From Archangium violaceum (GTDB lineage: Bacteria; Myxococcota; Myxococcia; Myxococcales; Myxococcaceae): a DNA stretch of 64,000 bases. The translations under genes were made by a program, and so were the position numbers. Each line of letters opens with the position of its first letter. Positions within the stretch are counted from its first letter, which is position 1. The notes under the pieces were generated by a model, which saw only the letters and a program-made list of their open reading frames with translations, did not search any database and was not told the origin of the DNA. The stretch is taken from contig NZ_CP069396.1 in NCBI RefSeq assembly GCF_016887565.1, forward strand, positions 1,453,001 through 1,517,000. Reading direction: 5' to 3'. Below, piece after piece: positions 9,320 through 16,719 of this stretch.

Positions 9320-10543
9320 TCAACCTCCTCCCGGTTGGACGGGGATGAACTGGGAGCGCATCAACAGGTTCTTGGGGGCGATGGCCTCGCGCAGCACGGC
9401 GCGGGTGAAGCCGCCCCCGCGCGGGTCGAAGGCGCTGGCGGGCGCGGTGCCCAGGTTCTCGAGCTGGCGCCAGGACGTGGTCCCCGTGGGGAGCGCGGGG
9501 CCCTCGGCGCCCGGGGCGCCCGGGGTGAGCACGTCGTCTCCCTCGCGCTGCGTGTCCGGCCGGGTGCTGCGCGCCACCAGCGTGAGCCGGACCTGGCGGA
9601 TGTTGGCCGGGTGCGAGGTGAGGCGCCGCGGCGAGGCGTACGCGTCGTTCAGCCGGGGCCTGTCCGTGCCGGGCGTCTCGGTGTGCCACGTCTCGCCCCA
9701 GGGCACGGTGTCGTCCACGCCCACGAGCGGCGGCGTGTTCTTCCCCAATGCATTGAGGATGTAGGCCACCTGGAGCTGCTCGATGCCCACGGCGATGGGC
9801 GTGGCGTCGGCCCCGTCGATGCGCCCGTCCCCGTTGATGTCCACGCCCCGGTGCTGCATGAGGTAGGGCGTGGCGCCGGGAGTGGCCGGGTCTCCGTCGT
9901 CATCGAAGGAGGCGACGTAGAAGCTGGTGCGCTCCACCTTCACCACCACCGGCGACTCGCCGTCGTGGAAGCAGGCATCTCCCAGCGCGTCGTGCTCGCG
10001 GAAGAGGGCGCCCGGAGGCCCCGCGGGCGAGTCCACCGGAGCGGCGGTGGTGTCCAGCCGCACCGAGGTGGCCTTCGCGGGCGCCGTCTCTCCCACCGTC
10101 ACGTAGGCGTAGCGGATGGCGCCCGGGCAGAGGACGAGCAGGATTTCTCCCTTGCGAAGAGGCCGCTCGAGCGCCTTGTCGAAGCGCAGGTAGTCCGAGC
10201 CCACCTCGGTGGCGAGGCGCCGGAAGTGCAGGGAGCGCGCGTGGACGGTGAGCCCGTCCGGGTAGCCATCGACGCGCGCATCGCCGGCCGCGTCGTAGGA
10301 GTCATAGGCGAGGATGGCCCGGTCCGGGTCCACGCCATACCCCGCGTTGCGCACGTGGTGCTCCAGGAAGCCCAGCGCCTGCCGGACGCTGGACTGCACC
10401 GCGCGGCGGCTCGCGTGGGCCTGGTACTGCGAGGCCTGCGAGATGAAGACGAGCCCGATGCCCGCGAGCACCACCGCGCCCACCGCGGTGCCGACGAGCA
10501 GCTCGACCAGCGTGAATCCCCGAGGGCCCCGACGCGCGCGCAT
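9320..10543 (-). CDS. pilW: PilW-like minor pilin
   Basis: 407 residues starting at ATG 10543, 2 bp after the pilV stop. The prepilin signature RGPRGFTLVELLVGTAVGA (type III signal peptide, cleavage after Gly, Phe+1, Glu+5) is unmistakable. The large globular part fits PilW proteins, which are the biggest minor pilins. Embedded Asp-rich DINGDGRIDGAD resembles a calcium-binding loop, so the tip complex may be calcium-responsive (inference). Longer upstream reading in the same frame is only the shadow of pilV. Confidence 0.9.
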   Translation of the reverse strand: MRARRGPRGFTLVELLVGTAVGAVVLAGIGLVFISQASQYQAHASRRAVQSSVRQALGFLEHHVRNAGYGVDPDRAILAYDSYDAAGDARVDGYPDGLTVHARSLHFRRLATEVGSDYLRFDKALERPLRKGEILLVLCPGAIRYAYVTVGETAPAKATSVRLDTTAAPVDSPAGPPGALFREHDALGDACFHDGESPVVVKVERTSFYVASFDDDGDPATPGATPYLMQHRGVDINGDGRIDGADATPIAVGIEQLQVAYILNALGKNTPPLVGVDDTVPWGETWHTETPGTDRPRLNDAYASPRRLTSHPANIRQVRLTLVARSTRPDTQREGDDVLTPGAPGAEGPALPTGTTSWRQLENLGTAPASAFDPRGGGFTRAVLREAIAPKNLLMRSQFIPVQPGGG

Positions 10544-10545
10544 GC

Positions 10546-11097
10546 TCAGATCTCCGGGATGGCCGCGGCGCCCCGGCCGATGGCCTGGGGGTTGAACTTC
10601 ACCGCCCAGACATCCACCTGCTTGAAGCCGCCCGCCGTGGTGGGGAAGCGCACCATGACCAGGATGCGGCGGGCCTCGGTGCCGCCGTCCGCGTCCTTCA
10701 CGGGGGCCACCCGCCATGCCACCTCGTAGGTGGCCTCCGCGCCCACGGTGGCCTGCGCCGCGCCGAGCAGCGGGCGCGCCCCGACGAGCGCCACCGCGTC
10801 CGAGAGCTTCACCCGCCCATCCGCCTCGTCGAAGCGCGCGAAGCGCGGGTCCGCCGGGTCGATGGTGCTCTCGGTGGACAGCAGCTCGTGGTCGAAGGGC
10901 AGGCGCTCGAAGGCATCCACCAGGTCCCGGGCCACCTTGCTCGCGGTGGACTGGCGCCGCGCCAGCCCGTTCTGCTGGCTGGCCAGCACGTTCATGTGCA
11001 GCACGCCCAGCAGGCCGATGGAGAAGACGGCGAGTGCCGCCATGGCCTCGACGAGGCTGACGCCACGGGCGCTCGGGACACGAGAAGACGGAGACAT
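10546..11097 (-). CDS. pilV: PilV-like minor pilin
   Basis: 183 residues. The ATG at 11097 gives MSPSSRVPSARGVSLVEAMAALAVFSIGLLG, read as leader plus prepilin helix, with Val in place of Phe at +1 and the conserved Glu+5 (quoted here in the two pieces SARGVSLVEAM and AALAVFSIGLLG). The globular domain is short. It lies between the FimT/GspH-like gene (13 bp upstream) and pilW (2 bp downstream), so co-translation is likely. It should be processed by prepilin peptidase and join the priming complex. Confidence 0.87.
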   Translation of the reverse strand: MSPSSRVPSARGVSLVEAMAALAVFSIGLLGVLHMNVLASQQNGLARRQSTASKVARDLVDAFERLPFDHELLSTESTIDPADPRFARFDEADGRVKLSDAVALVGARPLLGAAQATVGAEATYEVAWRVAPVKDADGGTEARRILVMVRFPTTAGGFKQVDVWAVKFNPQAIGRGAAAIPEI

Positions 11098-11110
11098 GGT
11101 GACGGTCCTC

Positions 11111-11776
11111 CTAGAAGACACGGATGGCTCCGGCCGGCGCTGCGATGACCACCCAGCGGGGCGAGCCGGACTGGCCCCCGCCCGAATCGGTGGCGAAGGC
11201 GACGACACCGCCCGCCTCGGCGCCGCCCGTCATCACCTGCACGGTGCCATCGGGAGAGAAGCGGATGACCCCGCGCGCTCCGCCGGTGCCCTCGGTGCAG
11301 AAGGAGCATCCGCCGAGCAGCCGGCCCGAGCCGGACGAGGTGAGGGGAATGGAGGAGAAGGGGGCGGGCAGCGTCCGGAGCCCCGAGCCGGAAGCGCCGA
11401 GGTCCAGGAAGCCCAGGCCGCCCTCGTCGGACAGCCGCAGGCGCTCGTGCAGGACGCCTCCGACGGTGGAGATGTCCGTCACGTCCTCACTGGCCCAGTT
11501 GTAGGCGCCGAGCGCATCCGCGCGCTCCAGCAGCGAGACGCCGAACGTGGTGCCGTCATCGTGGAAGACGACGTAGTGCGGCACGCCCATGCTGGTGGCG
11601 CGCATCTGTGCGGCCGTGTACAGCGCCCCCACCTCGAAGGCGGCATTGCTCACGCGCACACGCGCGGTGCCATGGAACACCGCCACCCCCGCGAGCGTCA
11701 CGAGGACGCCGAGGATGGCGACCACGACCATCACTTCCACGAGGGTGAAGCCTGCGGAGCGGGACCGGACGGACAC
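11111..11776 (-). CDS. FimT/FimU (GspH-like) minor pseudopilin, first gene of the pilus tip operon
   Basis: 221 residues from a GTG at 11776 with AAGGAG upstream. The N-terminus SRSAGFTLVEVMVVVAILGV is a canonical prepilin signal, followed by a GspH/FimT-like globular region. Order FimT/FimU-PilV-PilW-PilX-PilY1 is the conserved order of pilus priming clusters. Upstream, 11777-12050 is free of genes and presumably holds the operon promoter; I could not fix a convincing promoter there. Confidence 0.88.
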   Translation of the reverse strand: MSVRSRSAGFTLVEVMVVVAILGVLVTLAGVAVFHGTARVRVSNAAFEVGALYTAAQMRATSMGVPHYVVFHDDGTTFGVSLLERADALGAYNWASEDVTDISTVGGVLHERLRLSDEGGLGFLDLGASGSGLRTLPAPFSSIPLTSSGSGRLLGGCSFCTEGTGGARGVIRFSPDGTVQVMTGGAEAGGVVAFATDSGGGQSGSPRWVVIAAPAGAIRVF

Positions 11777-12050
11777 GCGGAGGACTCCTTCCGCCCGCCT
11801 GCCTGTGCAAAGCGCGGCCCACCCGTACCGCGGGGCTGGGATGACCTGTGCAAGTCCTCGGAACGAGGGGGAACGTCTCTATCCCGCGTGACCGCCGGAG
11901 TTACCTCGGACTGGCCTTTCTACCGGAAGGGAATTTCCCATCTTGTAACCATTGCAAGCCTGCCTGCCCGGGATGGGGGACGCTCCGGCCACGATGGCTC
12001 CTCGTGAGACGTCGTGGACGGAGCTGGGCGGGATTCAGGGGGATTGTCGT

Positions 12051-12254
12051 TCAGTAGGCGGGACCCTCGTCCTTGTCCGAGGGGAACTTGAGGGTGACGA
12101 AGACGGGGTCGCACTCGTCCTTGTCCGAGGGGTACTTCTTGGTCTGCACGGGGCGGCCACCCGCGGCCTGCTCGAGCTCCTGCGCGTCCAACAGACGCGC
12201 GAAGAACGGCTTCTTGCCCTGCAGCGGTGCCTTGCCCGATGCCTTCTTCTTCAT
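12051..12254 (-). CDS. Microviridin-type graspetide precursor peptide with two tandem cores
   Basis: A 67-residue peptide. The ATG at 12254 has GGAG 7 nt upstream; an in-frame ATG further up would only add residues before the leader. The leader contains KPFFARLLDAQELE, matching the PFFARFL helix that microviridin ATP-grasp ligases recognise. The core region holds two motifs, TKKYPSDKDE and TLKFPSDKDE, separated by a 9-residue spacer (CDPVFV region). Both fit the microviridin pattern T-x-K-(Y/F)-P-S-D-x-(D/E)-(D/E), in which Thr, Ser and Lys side chains are joined to acidic side chains by two esters and one amide. No ATP-grasp ligase, acetyltransferase or transporter gene is adjacent, so maturation would have to occur in trans. 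Microviridins are typically serine-protease inhibitors. Confidence 0.85.
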   Translation of the reverse strand: MKKKASGKAPLQGKKPFFARLLDAQELEQAAGGRPVQTKKYPSDKDECDPVFVTLKFPSDKDEGPAY

Positions 12255-12497
12255 GTCCAGACTCCATATGGCCTGCCGGCCGGTGGGGGGGTTCATGAGC
12301 AACCGCCGCCGCTCGCCGTGACGGGCACTTCGAGTGCGTCAATTACTCAATGGAGTTCGAGTGCCCTGGATTCGAATGTCACGGAGCCAACCCGGCACGC
12401 TCCCCCGCTCGCCCGGCGGTGGAAAAAGAGGGTGGCGTATTTTCTGACCATCGGTTAGTTTTTGGTGTGTCGGTCGAAAACCACAAGGAGCCTCGTC

Positions 12498-13172
12498 ATG
12501 TTGCGCCCCCTCTCCAATGACCTCTTCGTCCTGGATGTGCCCTTCCGAATGAAGGGCTTCGACCTGGGCGGAAGAATGACGGTGGTGCGCCTGCCGGACG
12601 GCGGCCTGTGGCTGCACTCGCCCGTGAAGCTGGATGCCGCCGTGCGCCAGGCCGTGGATGCCGTGGGGCCGGTGCGCTTCCTGGTGGCGCCCAACATCAT
12701 GCACCACCTGTCGCTCGGGGACTGGGCCGCCGCATACCCATCGGCCCGGGTGCTCGCGCCCGCGGGTCTGCGCGCCAAGCGCAAGGACCTGCGCATCGAC
12801 GTGGAGCTGTCGGACGTGATGGACGTGGGCCAGTCGCCCACCCTCGAGCTGCTCCTCGCGCACGGTGTCCCCAAGCTGGAGGAGTTCGCCTTCCTGCACC
12901 GCCCCAGCCGCACCCTGCTGCTCACCGACCTGGCCTTCAACATCCACGACTCGTCCTCGTGGCTGACGCGCAACTATCTGAAGCTGTGCGGCGCCTACGG
13001 GCGGCTGGCGCCCACCTGGCTGCTCAAAACCATGGTGAAGGACAAGGCCGCGCTGCGGGCCTGGCGCGACCGGGTGCTCTCGTGGGACTTCGACCGCGTG
13101 GTGCCGTGTCACGGCCAGGTGCTCGAGCGCGGTGGCAAGGAGGCGATGCGGGATGCCTTCGCGTGGCTCTAG
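12498..13172 (+). CDS. DUF4336-type metallo-beta-lactamase-fold protein
   Basis: 224 residues starting at ATG 12498, 7 nt after AAGGAG. The opening (LSNDLFVLDVPFRMKGFDLGGRMTVV in outline) and the closing VVPCHGQVLERGGKEAMRDAF are those of DUF4336 proteins, which resemble metallo-beta-lactamases with a reduced metal site (NIMHHLSLGDW instead of a full HxHxDH). The reaction is unknown. The downstream tetR gene starts inside its 3' end (20-bp overlap), so the two are probably co-expressed and the regulator may control this gene. Confidence 0.82.
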   Translation: MLRPLSNDLFVLDVPFRMKGFDLGGRMTVVRLPDGGLWLHSPVKLDAAVRQAVDAVGPVRFLVAPNIMHHLSLGDWAAAYPSARVLAPAGLRAKRKDLRIDVELSDVMDVGQSPTLELLLAHGVPKLEEFAFLHRPSRTLLLTDLAFNIHDSSSWLTRNYLKLCGAYGRLAPTWLLKTMVKDKAALRAWRDRVLSWDFDRVVPCHGQVLERGGKEAMRDAFAWL

Positions 13173-13857
13173 GCGCTCGACACCCCGCGACCCCCGTGGG
13201 ACGGAGTCTCCCGAGGCCCTGCGCGAGGCTCGCAAGGCGCGGCGCCAGGAGAACCGGCGCGCGGTGCTGCTGGAGGCCGCTCGCGAGGTGCTCGCGAAGC
13301 AGGGCGTCGGCGGGCTGACCATGGAGGCCGTGGCCGCGGCGGCGGACGTCAGCAAGCCCGCCGTCTTCTACTACTTCCGCACCAAGGAGGAGCTGGTGGG
13401 CGCGCTCGTCGCCGAGCAGCACGCCGCCGAGGTCGCGGTGCTGGAGACGGCCATCGCCGCCGCGCCCACCGGTGTGGAGGCGCTCGTGGCGCTGCTGCGC
13501 GCCAAGGTGGACTTCTACGCCGACGACCTGGACGCCTTCCGCGTGGCCTACCTCTGGCCGCAGCTCATCGGCATTCCTCCCGAGGTGATGCTCGAGCGCG
13601 TGTACCCGGCCAGTCAGCGGGTGAATGACGCGCTCGAGGCCCGTTTGAAGGAGGATGCCCGCGCGGGCCGGCTCGCCCCTGGCTTCGAGCCCCGCCGGCT
13701 CGCCAACCTCGCGTGGACCACCGCTCATGGGCTGCTGTCGCTCGTGGCCGGGATGGAGCAGGTGGGAGGCGCGACACGGCACACGCTCACCCAGCTCCGC
13801 GATGAGGCCTGTGTGTTGCTGCGGCGCGCTGGAATCGGGGGAACACCCTCACCCTAG
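13153..13857 (+). CDS. TetR/AcrR-family transcriptional regulator
   Basis: 234 residues. I use the ATG at 13153, 9 nt after AAGGAGG; a GTG at 13132 is possible. A helix-turn-helix follows a basic stretch: AVLLEAAREVLAKQGVGG, LTMEAVAAAADVSKPAVFYYFRTKEEL in outline, the standard TetR DNA-binding domain, then a helical ligand domain. It overlaps the DUF4336 gene. The last codons and the TAG stop lie inside a copy of the dispersed palindromic repeat (13846-13879), so the C-terminal residues TPSP come from repeat sequence. Confidence 0.9.
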   Translation: MPSRGSRRSTPRDPRGTESPEALREARKARRQENRRAVLLEAAREVLAKQGVGGLTMEAVAAAADVSKPAVFYYFRTKEELVGALVAEQHAAEVAVLETAIAAAPTGVEALVALLRAKVDFYADDLDAFRVAYLWPQLIGIPPEVMLERVYPASQRVNDALEARLKEDARAGRLAPGFEPRRLANLAWTTAHGLLSLVAGMEQVGGATRHTLTQLRDEACVLLRRAGIGGTPSP

Positions 13858-13879
13858 CCCTCTCCCAGAGGGAGAGGGG
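13846..13879. repeat. Palindromic intergenic repeat, copy overlapping a gene end
   Basis: CCCTCACCCTAG followed by hairpin arms CCCTCTCCC and GGGAGAGGG. One base change from CCCCG to CCTAG supplies the stop codon of the upstream tetR gene. Same family as the elements at 2925, 40668 and 63650. Confidence 0.8.
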
Positions 13880-13974
13880 ACATCCACGGGTGCATGCCTG
13901 GTTGCTCTCCGGCCTGACTCGGATGGGCGGGAAGACGGTCCAACTGATTGCTGCGATGATCCGCCCCCCATCCC

Positions 13975-14892
13975 ATGCGACTCGACCGACTTCTCGCCGG
14001 CCTGTTTCTCGCGACCCCCATCGCGTGCGCATCCTCCCCCGCTCTCCGCGCCGACTCGGCTCCGGTGACGATCGCGGCTCCCGCCTCCCTCGCGAGCCCC
14101 GCGGCTCTCCGGAGCGAGGACGACCTCCGGGTGATGACCTTCAACATCCAGTCCGGCCGTCACGGTCTGGACAAGGTGGCCGAGACCATCCGCTCCGCCT
14201 CGCCCGACATCGTCGCCCTCCAGGAGGTCGATGTCGGCTCGGTCCGCGCCAATGGGATGGATCAGCCCGCCGAGCTGGCCCAGCGCACCGGTCTGCCCTA
14301 TTACGCCCACTTCCGCACCACCTCCCTGTATGGCGGTGACTACGGTGTGGCGCTCATCTCCCGCTTCCCGCTGGAGTCCGTGGAGCAGCACCCGCTGCCC
14401 GTGGAGCCCGGCACCGAGCCGCGCACCGTGGCCCGCGTCCTCATGAAGGTGAACGGGCAGGAGGTGAGCATCTACGTCACCCACCTCACCCGCCGCCCCT
14501 TCAACGGCGCCGTCCGCATGCGCCAGAGCGCCGCCATCATGAAGCTGCTGGCCGCCGACCCCCGGCCCAAGCTGCTCATGGGCGACATGAACGACACGCC
14601 CGACTCGCGCTCGCTGCTGCTCCTCAAGCGCGAGCTGGTGGACGTGTTCGCCCTGCGCGGCCAGGGCCCCTCGGACACCTACCCGCTGCCCGTCATCCCC
14701 AACCTGCGCATCGACTACGTGCTCGCGTGCGACCACTTCATGCCCAGGCACAGCCAGGTGCTGCGCGTGCGCGCCTCCGACCACTTTCCGGTCGTGGCGG
14801 ATCTCACGCTGCTCGGGCCCGTGAAGGCGCCCACCGTCGAGATGGTGCAGCGCCCGTCGCAGGCCGCTGCGTCCACCACCGGTAGCAAGTAG
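13975..14892 (+). CDS. Endonuclease/exonuclease/phosphatase-family lipoprotein
   Basis: 305 residues. The signal peptide ends at a lipobox-like TPIACASS, predicting a lipid anchor. The EEP fold motifs are all present: VMTFNIQSGRHG (Asn), LQEVDVG (catalytic Glu), YVTHLTR, LMGDMNDTPDSR (Asp/Asn), and DHFPVVADL near the end (Asp-His). Members cut DNA or phosphodiesters, including sphingomyelin-like lipids; the substrate here is unknown. It stands alone between the tetR-linked repeat and the convergent zinc-ribbon gene. Confidence 0.88.
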   Translation: MRLDRLLAGLFLATPIACASSPALRADSAPVTIAAPASLASPAALRSEDDLRVMTFNIQSGRHGLDKVAETIRSASPDIVALQEVDVGSVRANGMDQPAELAQRTGLPYYAHFRTTSLYGGDYGVALISRFPLESVEQHPLPVEPGTEPRTVARVLMKVNGQEVSIYVTHLTRRPFNGAVRMRQSAAIMKLLAADPRPKLLMGDMNDTPDSRSLLLLKRELVDVFALRGQGPSDTYPLPVIPNLRIDYVLACDHFMPRHSQVLRVRASDHFPVVADLTLLGPVKAPTVEMVQRPSQAAASTTGSK

Positions 14893-14901
14893 GCGGCCGG
14901 C

Positions 14902-15282
14902 TCACTCCAACTGCAGGCCGCAGTCGCCGCACGCGCCCTGCACCAGGGGCGCGGCCGTACCGCACGCGGGGCAGGGAAGCTCGCCGTCCTCCGGCACCGC
15001 ATGGGGCGCCTGGCCCGCCGCCGGGACGAGCCCCTCGCGCTCCAGGCTGTCCAGCCAGCGCCGTTGCAGCAGGCCCGCGACCCGGGACGTGTCCTCGGGG
15101 CGCACGAGCACCTGGAACTTCGGCGAGCAGCTCGGCTTGCTACACGCCTCGCGGTGGACGAGCGCGGGCACGCCCTCGGCGAGGCATGCCTCCACCAGCT
15201 TCCGGGCATCCGCCAGCTGCGTCTCCACGCATGGCACCAGTTCCGCGTCCGCCAGGGCCTTTTCCGCTTCGTGAGGAGTCAT
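14902..15282 (-). CDS. DUF2007-like protein with C-terminal zinc ribbon
   Basis: About 126 residues from ATG 15282 (an ATG at 15321 is equally open but its GAGG is too close). The N-terminal half (EAEKALADAELVPCVET, ADARKLVEACLAEGVPALVHRE) resembles DUF2007-type signal-transducing domains; the C-terminus carries CPACG and CGDCG, a four-Cys zinc ribbon. Function unknown; cytoplasmic, no signal peptide. Confidence 0.72.
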   Translation of the reverse strand: MTPHEAEKALADAELVPCVETQLADARKLVEACLAEGVPALVHREACSKPSCSPKFQVLVRPEDTSRVAGLLQRRWLDSLEREGLVPAAGQAPHAVPEDGELPCPACGTAAPLVQGACGDCGLQLE

Positions 15283-15387
15283 CGGATCCCCAGTGAAGCG
15301 CAGCCGGGCGCACGCGTCCATGGTCCTCGAGTGTGGCTCCCGTCCAAACGGAGGGGCGGAGAGCCGCCAGGGCTCCAGGGGGTCCGG

Positions 15388-15873
15388 TTACCGCCCGGGA
15401 GCCGCGGCTGACTCCGGCCCGGCCGAGGCGATGAGCTTCTCCAGGATGCGGAAGAGGGCCCGTCGGTCGCTGGTGTCCAGCTGGCCCAGCAGCCGGTCCA
15501 TTCCCCGCACCACGGTGCGCTCCAGCTTGCGGTACAGCCGCGTCCCCGAGGCCGTCAGCCGGCAATAGATGACGCGGCGGTCCTCGGGGTAGCGCTCGCG
15601 CTGGACATGGCCCTCGCGCTCCAGCCGGTCCACCACCCCGGTGACCGTCTTCTCGGTGATGCCCAGCCGCCGGGCCAGTCCCCCCATGGTCAGTGCCCCG
15701 TCCTCGCCCAGCCACAGCAGGGTGTGGATTTGAGGCGCGGTGAGCTGCGTCCGCTCGCACCCGCTGGCGAGCGGATCCCTCAGCGAGTGGAGCCGCCCCA
15801 GCGCGAACAGGAGTTGGCGGAACCGGTCGACATCGCCGGTCTTGCCTTCGACCGTGGAGTCATTCCGTGACAC
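15388..15873 (-). CDS. MarR-family transcriptional regulator
   Basis: 161 residues from GTG 15873, preceded by GAGGA. The winged-helix core is clear: LTAPQIHTLLWLGEDGALTM, LARRLGITEKTVTGVVDRLE and the beta-wing RYPEDRRVIYCRLTASG (pieces of one domain). MarR proteins bind small aromatic ligands or oxidants and repress nearby genes. It is divergent from the hemerythrin gene across 235 bp, which makes that gene a plausible target (inference). Confidence 0.9.
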   Translation of the reverse strand: MSRNDSTVEGKTGDVDRFRQLLFALGRLHSLRDPLASGCERTQLTAPQIHTLLWLGEDGALTMGGLARRLGITEKTVTGVVDRLEREGHVQRERYPEDRRVIYCRLTASGTRLYRKLERTVVRGMDRLLGQLDTSDRRALFRILEKLIASAGPESAAAPGR

Positions 15874-16108
15874 GGAGTTTCCTCGTCCAGACCGGACCGG
15901 TTCAGGTCCTGGGTGCACCAGCCCCGGTGCGGCGAAATGTTGGCCCGCCCCTTCCGGAAGAGAAGCCACCCGTTCGCGCCAGGGGCTCGGGGACGTGCCC
16001 GTCGCGCTGGAGAGCGAGCGTGCATCCGGGCCCGAGGACGTGGCGTCTCCGCGCGGCGTGCTGAAGTTAGGCCCCAGAAACCTTCACGCCGTACATCCAG
16101 GAGCGATC

Positions 16109-16600
16109 ATGGACGCCATCGAACTGTTGACGCAGCAGCACGAGGAGGTCAACGACCTGTTCGAGAAGTTCGAGAAGGCCATCGAGAAGGGGGATGACTC
16201 GGTGATGGACCTGTTCGCGCGCATCGCGGACAACCTCGCGGCGCACGCGACCATCGAGGAGAAGATCTTCTATCCCAGCGTCTATGTCGGCCCCACGGCG
16301 GACAAGCTTCAGGAAGCCGTGGAGGAGCATCTGTCGGTCAAGCGCGTCATCGCCGACCTGCTCGACATGGACCCCTCGGACACGCAGTTCAAGGCCAAGA
16401 TGAAGGTGCTCCAGGAGCTGGTCGAGCATCACGTGGAGGAGGAGGAGAAGGAGCTCTTCAAGAGCGTGAAGAAGCTGATGACCAAGGAGGAGCTGACGGT
16501 CATGGGCGAGGAGCTCGAGGAGCTGTTCTCCGAGCTCATCCAGACCGAGCCGCGCCTGCAGGTGCCCTCCGAGACCGCCGAGGCCCCGCCGCTGGCGTGA
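16109..16600 (+). CDS. Hemerythrin HHE-domain protein
   Basis: 163 residues from ATG 16109, shortly after AGGAG. The di-iron binding pattern is visible as QQHEEVNDLF, AHATIEEKIFYP, EEHLSVKRV and VEHHVEEEEKELF, which supplies the His and carboxylate ligands of a four-helix bundle. Likely roles are oxygen or NO sensing/storage or iron-sulfur repair. The divergent MarR gene may regulate it. Confidence 0.92.
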   Translation: MDAIELLTQQHEEVNDLFEKFEKAIEKGDDSVMDLFARIADNLAAHATIEEKIFYPSVYVGPTADKLQEAVEEHLSVKRVIADLLDMDPSDTQFKAKMKVLQELVEHHVEEEEKELFKSVKKLMTKEELTVMGEELEELFSELIQTEPRLQVPSETAEAPPLA

Positions 16601-16719
16601 GCTTCGGGCAGGGCCGGACGCCCCGCGGGGATGACTCGCGGGGCGTTCGTGTGTCCAGCACCGGGCGTCTGTCCTCGGGGCGGTGCCGCTGACGTAGAGT
16701 GCGCTCCCTGGAGGACGAC

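Noticed and set aside
11927-11940. Palindrome GGGAATTTCCC upstream of the pilus-tip operon
   Set aside because: Only 11 bp, single occurrence noticed, and no regulator known to me that binds it here; not enough to call an operator.
11930-11980. Possible sigma-54 promoter (GGCAGGC...TTGCA) upstream of the pilus-tip operon
   Set aside because: The distance between the GG and GC elements is one base too long for a -24/-12 promoter, and the region has no other supporting feature.
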